DNA of 64,000 nucleotides from an uncultured Dehalococcoidia bacterium (GTDB taxonomy: Bacteria > Chloroflexota > Dehalococcoidia > Lucifugimonadales > UBA3495): assembly GCA_951813535.1 (NCBI GenBank), contig OX638345.1, positions 3,464,608 through 3,528,607 of the forward strand, in the 5' to 3' direction. The position numbers were made by a program, and so were the translations under genes. Positions 27,490 to 35,557 of the stretch are shown here, piece by piece. Every line of letters starts with the position of its first letter. The first letter of the stretch is position 1. The notes beneath the pieces were generated by a model. That model had not been told where the DNA came from and searched no databases. It saw only the letters and a list, made by a program, of their open reading frames with translations.

Positions 27490-28359
27490 ATGGCACCACA
27501 AATGCGCAACTTTCTAATAATCCCTTCGGTGATCATCCTAGTGACGCTGCTGGCGTGCTCCATCCTATCGCCGGAGTTGGCGGCACCCACGCTCGGTCCG
27601 CCAACCGAAGAACCGACGGAACAGCCGATAATGGCTCCCACTGCCGTGCTGGCACCGACTCCGACAGAGCCGACGGTGCAGGCCGGCCCAACCTGGCGCG
27701 GAATCACCGTAGCGGCTGAGCACAGGTGCTCTCCCTACGATTCGGACGACTATCCCTATCCGGCGTCGGTTGAACCCAAGATCGTCTCTGCCCGGGGCGG
27801 TATCTACGGCCCATATACCGGAACGTGGTTTACCAGCATCAAGGAGACGGACATCGAGCATATCGTCGCCCGGTCTGAGGCCCATGACAGCGGGCTTTGC
27901 GCGACCAACCCCGCGACTAAAGCCAAGTTCGCATCCGATCTCCTGAACCTCACGCTGGCGTCTCCCAGCGTGAACCGTCACCAGAAGGTGGCCAAAGACG
28001 CTGCTGAGTGGCTCCCAAACCTCAATCAATGCTGGTATGTGGCTCGCACGATTCAGGTCCGTCAGGCGTACGACCTCACAATTGACCAAGCCGAGGCGCA
28101 TGCGATCGATAGAGTGCTGGCCAAATGCGGCTCAACGGAAATGGTGGTATTGGCTCCTGCACAGCGCATCGAACATCCCACACCGACAAGCCCTGCCGCC
28201 GCCCCTGGCGCGGACCCACTGGGTTTATATGACGATAACGGGAATGGCCGCATCACCTGCGCCGAGGCTCGCGCTCACGGTATCGCGCCGGTACGACGAG
28301 GCCACCCGGCTTACCAGTACATGCGCGATGCCGACGGAGACGGAGTAGTTTGCGAGTAG
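27490..28359 (+). CDS. Secreted HNH (DUF1524-like) nuclease with Excalibur domain
   Basis: A 289-residue protein with AGGAG just before the ATG; the ATG at 27502 is also possible. The N-terminus is a lipoprotein signal (FLIIPSVIILVTLLAC), followed by a Pro/Thr-rich linker (residues 30-65). Residues ~95-210 match the DUF1524/GmrSD-type HNH pattern: DIEHIVARSEAHDSGLC, then FASDLLNLTLASPSVNRHQK and WYVARTIQVRQAYDLTIDQA. The C-terminal 40 residues are an Excalibur calcium-binding domain (NGNGRITCAEARAHGIAP ... DADGDGVVCE). It is probably an extracellular, surface-bound, Ca-dependent nuclease for DNA scavenging or competition. The TAG after VVCE is the natural end. Confidence 0.85.
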   Translation: MAPQMRNFLIIPSVIILVTLLACSILSPELAAPTLGPPTEEPTEQPIMAPTAVLAPTPTEPTVQAGPTWRGITVAAEHRCSPYDSDDYPYPASVEPKIVSARGGIYGPYTGTWFTSIKETDIEHIVARSEAHDSGLCATNPATKAKFASDLLNLTLASPSVNRHQKVAKDAAEWLPNLNQCWYVARTIQVRQAYDLTIDQAEAHAIDRVLAKCGSTEMVVLAPAQRIEHPTPTSPAAAPGADPLGLYDDNGNGRITCAEARAHGIAPVRRGHPAYQYMRDADGDGVVCE

Positions 28360-28742
28360 CAGGGTTGGTGCTGCCCTCACAGGGCTTCCGAGAGTGCGTC
28401 ACCAATTGGTTGCCCCCGGACGACAGTGACCGTCCCAGCCTCCGCCGACCACGCACTCGCGAGAACGTGAGCGCATGCCCCTGTGGCGGTCGGGTGCGCG
28501 CCGGGAGTCGCTCCGTCCTTGGCTTTTAATTGGATGCTAGACCCGCGAGATTCCTACCTTAGTCACTGCCGGAGTCTGAACGATGTCGAGCATTTCAAGA
28601 TTTTCACCAAAGCCCACAAAGCCTCGGGCAAAGCCGTTTTTGTGAGAGCCTAAGACCTTTGAGCAGAACGGGACTATGGGCGAGGCCAAACCCACGCGAC
28701 AATACCGGTAATGTTCGCCGCGAACCAAGAATGGGAAGATGA
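28360..28742. other. Intergenic stretch, no gene recognised
   Basis: About 380 bases between the secreted nuclease and the small gene at 28743, with no convincing frame on either strand and no repeat seen. Confidence 0.4.
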
Positions 28743-28997
28743 ATGGAGATCGAATCCACAGTCAAGGGGCGACTAGTCCGGCTCACGGACGACGACGTTC
28801 GATCAGAACTGCGAAATGTCAGACCTGAGGCGGCGCGAATCTATGTGGTTCACGTCGACGGTGTCGCGTTCCCCGTCAAACAGGCATTCGCGATCGTGAC
28901 CGGTCTTTCTCGGTCGGACTTCATAACCGATCATGCCAGGCGAGCCTTCGAGCGTTTGGGTTTTAGGGTTTCACGGATAGATGTCGCCGGCCGCTGA
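28743..28997 (+). CDS. Small hypothetical protein
   Basis: An 84-residue protein from an ATG preceded by GGGAAGATGA. The pattern is IESTVKGRLVRLTDDDVRSE, then RIYVVHVDGVAFPVKQAFAI and TGLSRSDFITDHARRAFERL. The hydrophobic strand plus PVKQ...TGL..SDF..H.AR motif recalls small domains found beside or fused to restriction enzymes, but I cannot name the family. No signal or membrane segment. It stands alone. Confidence 0.6.
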   Translation: MEIESTVKGRLVRLTDDDVRSELRNVRPEAARIYVVHVDGVAFPVKQAFAIVTGLSRSDFITDHARRAFERLGFRVSRIDVAGR

Positions 28998-29457
28998 TTG
29001 GGAATCATCCTCGACGGGTTGCGTTTCCGACAGGGCTTTGTAGATCGTCATCGGACGAGCGATGTTGGGGCTCATCCGCTCTTTCAATTCCGCAACCGTG
29101 GTTTCTCGCGCTGCAGCGCCTTGCCGACCGCCAATTGCGCGGCCACCATCGTCGATAGCCTGACCAAGAATGGGACGCCGTCGGGCAGAGAGTAGGAGGC
29201 GAGGAATCTGATGGCCATCGCGACGCCAATTTAGCGCATTGCCTCACCTAAAACGTTACGCAACGAAAGCGGTTGCCTCAAATAAAATGTTACCGAAAAT
29301 GCGGAGGCGGCCGCGTGGGTGGAGGGATAAGTTGGATCGCAAGGCAAGAATTGTCGGTCTCACTTCGCTCCGCTATCTCGGTTGGCCCGGCGTATAACGC
29401 GCTGCCCCATCAACCGGAGTTTCCGGCTGAATGTCCAGTGGGTCGGCATGGTGCTAT
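28998..29457. other. Intergenic stretch, no gene recognised
   Basis: About 460 bases with no convincing frame. The part 29220-29330 is relatively A/T-rich. Confidence 0.35.
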
Positions 29458-29847
29458 TCAGGGGTCGGCAGTGAGGCGTATGACAGAGGGTTCGTCAGCG
29501 AGGAAGTCGATATTGAGCTCGTCCTCGCCGTTGTGACGGGGCAGGCGTATGGCGATCCAGTAGCAGTGTGGAGCTAGGTTCTCGAGGTGGATGGTGGCGT
29601 TCTCGTGGTGGATGAGGGGATCGGAGGTGAAGATGACGTCGTCGGGCGGTTCTACGCCCCAGGCGTCGAGAGGCGTTGTCGAAGGTTCGGTGAACATGGT
29701 GAAGACGCGGAGGTCGTCGTCGGTCTGGACGGTGAGGGACAGGCTGGATTGGCTCAGGCGGGAGACGGTGACCTGGGTGTTGCGGGCAACGATCTCGTCG
29801 ACGTGTGGTGGGTCGCCTGGGAAGGGACGGACTTCGATGCTATTCAT
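29458..29847 (-). CDS. Hypothetical beta-rich protein
   Basis: A 129-residue protein whose ATG overlaps the TGA ending the IS1182 fragment (ATGA). It is rich in strand-forming and acidic segments (ARNTQVTVSRLSQSSLSLTV, FTSDPLIHHENATIHLENLA, GEDELNIDFLADEPSVIRLT) and has no signal peptide. The overlap is probably accidental, since the upstream frame is a transposase relic. Family not recognised. Confidence 0.5.
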   Translation of the reverse strand: MNSIEVRPFPGDPPHVDEIVARNTQVTVSRLSQSSLSLTVQTDDDLRVFTMFTEPSTTPLDAWGVEPPDDVIFTSDPLIHHENATIHLENLAPHCYWIAIRLPRHNGEDELNIDFLADEPSVIRLTADP

Positions 29848-30026
29848 GGTGCCCGGTCAGTGTTGAGGATTATGTTCGGACTATACCACTCGGCGTAGTC
29901 AGGGTCGCGAAACAACTGCCCCCGCAGCGAGGCCAGCAGGTCGGAAAAGGGGCCCCGGCTCATCATCTTCAGGTATAGATGATCAGCTTCCCAAAGTCCT
30001 CTCTGGTCTGATCGCTCGCCGAGCAT
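29844..30026 (-). pseudogene. IS1182-family transposase, N-terminal remnant
   Basis: A 60-codon frame begins MLGERSDQRGLWEADHLYLK, then FSDLLASLRGQLFRDPDYAE and WYSPN. This is the conserved N-terminus of IS1182-type DDE transposases, which normally continue for over 450 residues. After WYSPN the match ends and the frame stops within 10 codons. A GGAG site lies upstream. The rest of the transposase and both element ends are missing. Confidence 0.75.
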
Positions 30027-30097
30027 CGATCCAATTCACTCCGCCAAGTCAGACGGCCCGGAGTATAACTGGCTATTCCATCAGACGAGGTTTCCGG

Positions 30098-30343
30098 CCA
30101 GATTTCTACACGGAAAGGATTATTGACGAACCGAGTGCGGCTTGTTATCAGTTAGATCGCCCACTCCAGGGAGGGGTCAAAGGCCGAGAAAAACCGGTCA
30201 ATGACCCTGAAACTTACCTACCAGATTTCTACACGGAAAGGATTATTGACGAACCGAGTGCGGCTTGTTATCAGTTAGATCGCCCACTCCAGGGAGGGGT
30301 CAAAGGCCGAGAAAAACTGGTCAATGAGCCTGAAACTTACCTA
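30098..30343. repeat. Tandem duplication, 123-bp unit, two copies
   Basis: The segment 30098-30220 is repeated directly at 30221-30343. Both begin CCAGATTTCTACACGG and end GAAACTTACCTA. The copies differ at only two positions by eye, so the event is recent. The unit encodes no obvious protein. It lies between the IS1182 relic and the gene at 30460, 117 bases before that start. Confidence 0.95.
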
Positions 30344-30459
30344 TGCGATTGGTTGCCTTTCGCGGTTGCGAGCGTTAGGTGGGCTACGCTGCAAGTGGCC
30401 CAATCGCAGTCAACGATCCCAATCAGGGGAGGATGGGGCACGGGGGGTCTGGAATGCCT

Positions 30460-30915
30460 ATGAATCATGATTTAGACTGGGCAATCAGGCTCGTGCGACT
30501 AATACTGCTGAAGACGGAGGTAGAGTTCCGGATGATCATGCAGTGTATACAAACTCTGATCGATGCCAAGCTCGGTAGGCGCAACCCGGCCGATGCCTTG
30601 GAAGAGGTATTGCACACGCTCCTCCAACATGGCGAAGGCGGCGGTAGTTCGGGACACGCAAATTCCCAAGAGGTTTTTAACATGGATAGCATTTTGCATT
30701 GCGCAACCGCGGTGGAAGCCATGACAGCCTGGGCTCATGCCCATGGTGGGGAAGTTTATTTGCCGGAGCTCGCTAAAGCCATTGTAGCAATACGTTTGGG
30801 TGCAGCGACCGACCCAAAAAACGTAGTGTCCGCCCGGCACACATACGCAAGACAGCATCCGGAATTGTGGGAGAAAATTGGGCCGAACCGGTTCCGACTT
30901 AAAGTGTCAAGCTAG
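30460..30915 (+). CDS. Hypothetical protein with C-terminal winged-helix-like domain
   Basis: A 151-residue protein from the ATG at 30460 (an ATG at 30454 is equally possible), behind a G-rich stretch. The N-terminal half is helical (WAIRLVRLILLKTEVEFRMI, LGRRNPADALEEVLHTLLQH). The C-terminal half (AVEAMTAWAHAHGGEVYLPE, LAKAIVAIRLGAATDPKNVV, ELWEKIGPNRFRLKV) follows a winged-helix plan, suggesting a DNA-binding regulator. The 123-bp tandem repeat lies directly upstream and could affect expression. Family unknown. Confidence 0.6.
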   Translation: MNHDLDWAIRLVRLILLKTEVEFRMIMQCIQTLIDAKLGRRNPADALEEVLHTLLQHGEGGGSSGHANSQEVFNMDSILHCATAVEAMTAWAHAHGGEVYLPELAKAIVAIRLGAATDPKNVVSARHTYARQHPELWEKIGPNRFRLKVSS

Positions 30916-31898
30916 GAGGCAGGTTAGGCTTACGAACGGGATCACAAACTGCCGAACCGTCAGGCCGCCCAACCACCTCTGCCGCGAGCGAGCGCACGCT
31001 GCATCGCGACGGAGGGACAATGACTTACTCCAAGGCTGCCTGGGGTGGCACAGGCTGGTGGCACCAGGACCAGTTCGGCAAATCGGTTGACCCTGTTTGG
31101 CGAGATCGTCTTGCCTCGAATTAATCCCTGTGCGATTGGGAGACCGACCAGTTTCGTACCGCAAAGGACGAGATCATGTTTTAGGACTCTCGGCCGCGCA
31201 GGGTTGGGACCTTCTTAGGCAACGCTCCGGTGCCGGGTTATGCAGGGACATTCGGGACGGGATGTGCCGTGGACTAGCTGCGCCCAGGCGTGGCTTGTAC
31301 GAATTATTTGGCCTCAGGCGAAATCAGGGTTCTTATGTCACTGGCATTGAACACTAGACCTGGTAGGGTGCCAGGCATCAGTCGGTCCTTTCGGGTAAGT
31401 CGTCGCTCTGTAGGGCAAGCTCTGCGACGGAATCCCTCATGCGGAGACGGGACTGCGGACCTACCACGCTAGCACTGTGTACCAGGGTCTGGCTGCCGTG
31501 AGTGTCAACCGGACGCCGCCAGTGGGCTCGGCTCAGTTGAAGCTTGATCGTCTACGCACACTGGCTACTCTCCCCTGCGTTCATTTGACGAACTGACATC
31601 TACGATTCGGGTTGATACCGGTAAGGTCGTCATGGTAGTCGAAGTCGACGAAAGCCCAGGAGACCCTTTGGGCTATGACCCGCCTGATGAGGTCGCCTCT
31701 GTTGAAAGCTGCATCAGACCCCGGTGGGCGCGTTTGGTACCACCAGATGCGCCGAACTAACGCCGCGGTTAGAGCGGTGCAGGCGACGTTGGTTATGTTG
31801 TCCGAGGCGCGTTTTGTTGCCGTTAGCCTCAAAACGAGCGTCGCCATCTAAAGGACTACGCTCGTTTTTGTTGCTGACCCGGGCGCATCGGGCCAATG
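30916..31898. other. Long intergenic stretch, no confident gene
   Basis: Nearly 1 kb. A minus-strand frame at 31581-31847 has some protein-like sequence near its end (SWAFVDFDYHDDLTGINPNR) but no ribosome binding site, and I do not support it. No repeat or RNA gene was recognised. Confidence 0.35.
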
Positions 31899-32375
31899 TT
31901 ATGGTCCCCAGTTTTTGGCTCCCAACGAGAGGAGTTCAGAAAATCTTTCTGGGTGCAAGAGAGTGAAGTGGGACGGTGGGGCCCCGTGAGATTCGTCGTA
32001 TATCCGCCAGTTGAAACCGTCGGTGATGACGATGCGTCCGGGAAAGCCTGTACGCTCCCGGAGGGTTCGGGCCACGTCGTCGTACCGCAGGTCGGCCCAA
32101 AGCGAGTGGGCCAGCACGTAGGCTATTTCCTCCTGTTGAGAAAGGATCACCCACTGGTTTGGGGTTTCCGGGACGCGCCGTCTGTAGTGACCGCCGAAGC
32201 CCAGGGCATCGCACAGTGGCTCGACCAGGTGTTCCTGGACCAGGTCGAAATCCTGCCGGAATATTTCGTCATCCGAGCGAACCAATTCTTTGACGATCCG
32301 GATTTCATCCAGGAGCGTTTGAGCTCGTGATGGAGAGATGGCTTCTAGGATTTGGCGGGCGGTTTCGTCGTTCAT
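31899..32375 (-). CDS. HsdR_N-like protein of unknown function
   Basis: A 158-residue protein with an ideal AGGAGG 5-6 bases before its ATG. It has helical segments (TARQILEAISPSRAQTLLDE, FDLVQEHLVEPLCDALGF), then VRTL-type helices and the strand RIVITDGFNWRIYD. The last resembles the TNGxxWRFY strand of type I restriction R-subunit N-terminal domains, but the acidic/QxK catalytic pattern is not clear. It may be a degraded or non-catalytic relative. It lies just left of the IS630-like element, which might have separated it from a partner. Confidence 0.55.
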   Translation of the reverse strand: MNDETARQILEAISPSRAQTLLDEIRIVKELVRSDDEIFRQDFDLVQEHLVEPLCDALGFGGHYRRRVPETPNQWVILSQQEEIAYVLAHSLWADLRYDDVARTLRERTGFPGRIVITDGFNWRIYDESHGAPPSHFTLLHPERFSELLSLGAKNWGP

Positions 32376-33095
32376 GATGACCTCCTTGGTTTAGTTCACC
32401 ATGATGATAGTAACTCCAGATCGGTTTTCGGCGCTGGAGCATGGTGGCTGCCTCGCCTTGAGGCCACACTAGTACTCAGTCAACGTTGGAAAGGCATGGG
32501 TAGAAACGTTGAAGTTTGATCCTGGCGTCATGGGTGCCGAAGCGCCAGTTGATGGGGATGCGGGGCGGCGTGGCGCCGGTTCTCGTAAGCCGTAATGGCG
32601 CGATGCAGGGAGTCGGCGTCGGGGTTTCTCCCTTTGAGACAGGCGCGGCTCAACGCGCTGAACTGAATCTCCGCCATCTTGAGCCGACTGGCTTGCTTGG
32701 GAGTGTGGTGAAACTCGAGACGCTTCACGATGCGCCTGGCTTCGGCGGCGGGGAAGGTCTCGTACAGGGAAGCCATGCGGTGGGTGTTCAGATTGTCCAG
32801 GACCGCGCGGATGACGGTGGCGTGGGGGATAGGCCACGTCCACCAGATGCGGCGTTGGGTGATGGCATGATTGGTCAAGAGCCGCACGCGCCAGCCCGCC
32901 AGCGGCTCGCAGAACAGGAACAGGTTGCGGGTGCCACCGCGTCGGTACTCGTAGTCTTGACGTCGGGGACGTCCCTGCTGGACGGGCAACGGCTCTCTGA
33001 CATCAGCCAGCAGTTGGGTGGAGGTCTCGTCGAAGCACACCACCGGCCGGCTGGGGTCGTAGGGCTCGGCATACAGATCCAGCACGTCCTCCATC

Positions 33096-33124
33096 GCCTG
33101 CCCCGTACTGGATGCGGGGCGGCC
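33096..33124. repeat. Palindromic element inside transposase (imperfect copy)
   Basis: Arms GCCTGCCCCGTA and TGCGGGGCGGCC pair with three mismatches around the loop CTGGA. It interrupts the conserved junction between GEFVAA and MEDVLDLY of the transposase. Loop and arms match the element at 33320-33350 in inverse orientation. Confidence 0.7.
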
Positions 33125-33319
33125 ACGAACTCCCCGTTCATCTGGGAGATGCACCACTGCTGTTTTAGCCAGGGTTTGAGGGTGTTTTTTCAGACGGAGC
33201 CTGACCGTCTCGTATGACAGGCTCTCCACCAGGCCCAACTCAACCACCTTGTCGGCCAATAGGCGCAGGGTCCAGTGGTCTTGGTCCTCTGGATCGTCGC
33301 TGCACGCCAGGGCGATCAG

Positions 33320-33350
33320 AGCCCACCCCGTATCCAGTACGGGGTGGGCT
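33320..33350. repeat. Palindromic element inside transposase (perfect copy)
   Basis: A perfect 13-base stem (AGCCCACCCCGTA and TACGGGGTGGGCT) with loop TCCAG, 31 bases in all. In the transposase frame it encodes an extra HPVLDTGW between GEA and ALIALAC, positions that are adjacent in ordinary IS630 relatives. Confidence 0.85.
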
Positions 33351-33820
33351 TCGCCACGATCATCCAGCTTGCGATACCGGTTGGCCTGGGGATGGTCATA
33401 TAGCACACCGTCCAATTCCTCCTCGGCGTACCGCCGCTTGGTGCGAAACACCGTGCGCGGCGACGTGTCCAGGGCCGCCGTCACCTGAGAAGCGCTCCAG
33501 CCTGCATCGGTCTTGAGCAGGATGCGCGCCCGATTGATGATCCGAGCCGAGCGTTGGCCGCTACGGATCGACCGCTCCAGTTGGCTCCGATCTTCCTCTG
33601 ACAACCGTACCGCGAACTTCTCCTGAGCCATGGCTGCCGCACCTCCCGCACCGCTGCTTGCCACTCACGATAGGGACCATGGCCGATTCTTTCTTATCTT
33701 TGACGGTACTGGTTTGACTGCATACTAGTCGCCGTCGGTAATGGTGAGCACGTCTTGGAGCACCTCGTCAGGGAGTACCGGCGTGTGGTGGTGGTCGCCG
33801 TTCTCGGTACGGGACTGCGT

Positions 33821-34345
33821 TTAGGCGTCGGTGTTGACGTGCTGAACCAAGGCGGAGCCGCGTCTTGCGAACATATCGCTTAGCCAGCGTCCGTAGGCTC
33901 GGTGCAGGGTGAGCTCGGCGCCGGGGTCGACCTCCCTCACGGTCGTGTACGCGTGGATTTCCTGCTTGCCGCGTCGATGTAGGGGCGCACCTGATGTCAA
34001 AGGCCACTCGGGCGCCCTCGCCCCACTGGTCGGGCATTCGTTTGGAGGCTAGGGTGTTGCCGGGCATGACGAGCTCGTGGTCGACCCGGGCGGAGGCATG
34101 GCGGTTATGGATGAGCCGGTTGTGGTCGTGTTCGGTGTAGTCCTAGACGGGGGTGAGCTGCCGGGCCTCGGGAGTCATCATGCGGAACTGTCGAGGAGGG
34201 GCCCCGCAGAGAGTTTCAGTGAACAGGCAGTGCAGGCGTGGCCGAAGTAGTTGATGCGGCGCTTGCCCATCCAGGCGTTGAGCTGGGGGATGTTGATGCG
34301 GGCCTGCATGGGGTTGAGCGGTTTGTGTTGGTTGTTGGCAGTCAT
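33821..34345 (-). pseudogene. Broken gene with possible SET-like tail
   Basis: Starting at the ATG at 34345 (MTANNQHKPLNP), the sequence reads LNAWMGKRRINYFGHA, shifts frame near 34235 to LHCLFTETLCGAPPRQFRMM, meets TAG at 34143 (LTPV-stop-DYTEHDHN), continues in phase LIHNRHASARVDHELVMPGN and EGARVAFDI, then shifts again to EIHAYTTVREVDPGAELTLH and RAYGRWLSDMFARRGSALVQ, ending TAA at 33821. The last part resembles the end of SET domains (PGAELTL...Y), but the N-H-S-C core is absent, so this is a weak guess. Three breaks mark it as decayed. It lies downstream of the nuclease operon on the same strand. Confidence 0.4.
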
Positions 34346-34403
34346 CGTTGGTGTTCGCTTCCGGGGGCAAGGGCGAACGCCGCGTTGCAGGTGTTGATAT
34401 GCC

Positions 34404-35546
34404 TTAAGCCTGGCTTGGCGCTGGTGCCAGCACCAATCCTGTTGACAACTCATCTGCGGACCGCTTGAGTGACCATGCAGTCTGGTCGATATCGGGTTTG
34501 TTCTTGAAGTAAAACAGGTCATCGCCGGTGAGTCCGGTGATGTCCAATGCGAGATTGAGCATGTGCGGTTGGAGGTGGCGGTTCAGGTACATCCCGAGGC
34601 CTGCGCCCGTGATGGTGCCAGCTATCCCACCCACAAGGTTGCCGATTACTGGCACGGCGGTGCCGATGGCTGTTCCGCCCATTCCGCCGGCGGTGGCCAG
34701 TACCGTGGTGATTCCCATTCTCGACATCAGGGTTAACGCCTGTACGACTTGAACCTTGTTCCGGTTGGTTCGGTCGACGGCTTTGAACCGCTGTTCGGTG
34801 CGAATGGCCCCATGTATAAGGCGCGCTGCGGCGAGTATGGCGCCGGCGTAGGGGATGATGTCTCCCACGTTGTCCGGTACGTCGATACCGAGGTTATCGC
34901 TGAGCAGGTCTAGGCCCTCCGTGACGCTTTCGCCCAGTTCGGCGGTTGAGCCGATGTCTACCATTTGCTCAACGAGCTCTGGGTTATTGTCGGCTATTCG
35001 GTCGAACAATTCGCTGCTATTGGCGTAAATGGTATCGGGGTTGTCGAGCATGAGGCTCTCGACATGGCTTGCATTCTCCGCTGCCATTGATTTGACTTGG
35101 ACAGGTAATTGGGTCCCATCAGGGAACGTTGCCCAGAAATCTATCCCGGGATGAGTAGCTGAGTCCGGGAAGGTTACTTGGATGCCTTGCTGCTCTAATC
35201 TTTCGGCGAGATCGAGTTCTGCTACCTTCCCTTTGAGGCCATTGACGAAGCCTTGTTCCGATGCGAGTCCTTGTTCTTTCATCAACGACCAATGTGCATG
35301 CAGCGAGTGGTCGGTTGCCAGCCCTGGGTACTGGGCTTCGTACGAAAGCCTCAAGGTGTCGTCTACGTTCACCTCATCCCAGATGCCCCACATCGCAAAC
35401 GATACTGATGCCGTGAATTCCGCAGCCTGGAAGGCAGGGTCCGTCCCGGCCAGGTCTTCGATTGACTGCCGAGTTGACCGACGACAGTCGTCGGTGGCCG
35501 GTAGTTCCTGTAGTTCCGGCAGCATCTGGAGTGATTGCATGCTCAT
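34404..35546 (-). CDS. PD-(D/E)XK nuclease-like protein with glycine-rich membrane segment
   Basis: A 380-residue protein with GAGG overlapping the upstream stop. Residues ~100-155 hold a restriction-like active site: GKVAELDLAERL (E110), PGIDFWATF (D136) and QLPVQVKSM (Q150-K152). Residues ~229-248 (IIPYAGAILAAARLIHGAI) and ~278-320 (GITTVLATAGGMGGTAIGT, GNLVGGIAGTITGAGLGM) are hydrophobic; the second is a glycine-zipper stretch of the kind found in membrane-inserting or pore-forming proteins. The C-terminus (DITGLTGDDLFYFKNK) is soluble. It is second in an operon with the tail-anchored gene 12 bases upstream. A nuclease held at, or inserted into, the membrane suggests an abortive-infection effector or toxin. 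Not a family I can name. Confidence 0.6.
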   Translation of the reverse strand: MSMQSLQMLPELQELPATDDCRRSTRQSIEDLAGTDPAFQAAEFTASVSFAMWGIWDEVNVDDTLRLSYEAQYPGLATDHSLHAHWSLMKEQGLASEQGFVNGLKGKVAELDLAERLEQQGIQVTFPDSATHPGIDFWATFPDGTQLPVQVKSMAAENASHVESLMLDNPDTIYANSSELFDRIADNNPELVEQMVDIGSTAELGESVTEGLDLLSDNLGIDVPDNVGDIIPYAGAILAAARLIHGAIRTEQRFKAVDRTNRNKVQVVQALTLMSRMGITTVLATAGGMGGTAIGTAVPVIGNLVGGIAGTITGAGLGMYLNRHLQPHMLNLALDITGLTGDDLFYFKNKPDIDQTAWSLKRSADELSTGLVLAPAPSQA

Positions 35547-35557
35547 TGATGCGGACC

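Larger units (their letters stand above)
32476..33631 (-). pseudogene. IS630-family DDE transposase with frame defects
   Basis: An N-terminal HTH (GWSASQVTAALDTSPRTVFR) is followed by the DDE domain: VVCFDETSTQLL, VLDNLNTHR and KMAEIQFSALS give the D-D-E triad. The conserved LKPWLKQQWCISQMNGEFVA segment is in another frame (33125-33190), apparently between a change in an A6 run and a ~23-base palindromic insert that restores the frame. A second palindrome adds HPVLDTGW in frame. Near 32570 a C4 run shifts the frame again; the expected end (INWRFGTHDARIKLQRFYPC) follows in the other frame to TGA at 32476. The ATG at 33631 is chosen, behind GGAGG. Confidence 0.8.
32469..33728 (-). mobile_element. 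IS630-like insertion sequence
   Basis: About 1,260 bases. The left end reads CTAGTACTCAGTCAACG; the inverse of the right end reads CTAGTATGCAGTCAAACC. The shared CTAGTA-N2-CAGTCAA forms terminal inverted repeats, with TA dinucleotides at the borders as IS630 elements use. One transposase gene fills it. The gene carries at least two frame problems and two palindromic insertions, so the copy is probably inactive. Confidence 0.8.

Noticed and set aside
30098-30343. CRISPR array
   Set aside because: Two adjacent 123-bp copies with no spacer; this is a tandem duplication.
31581-31847. Minus-strand frame of 88 codons
   Set aside because: Partly protein-like, but no ribosome binding site, no family and no context; left as unsupported.
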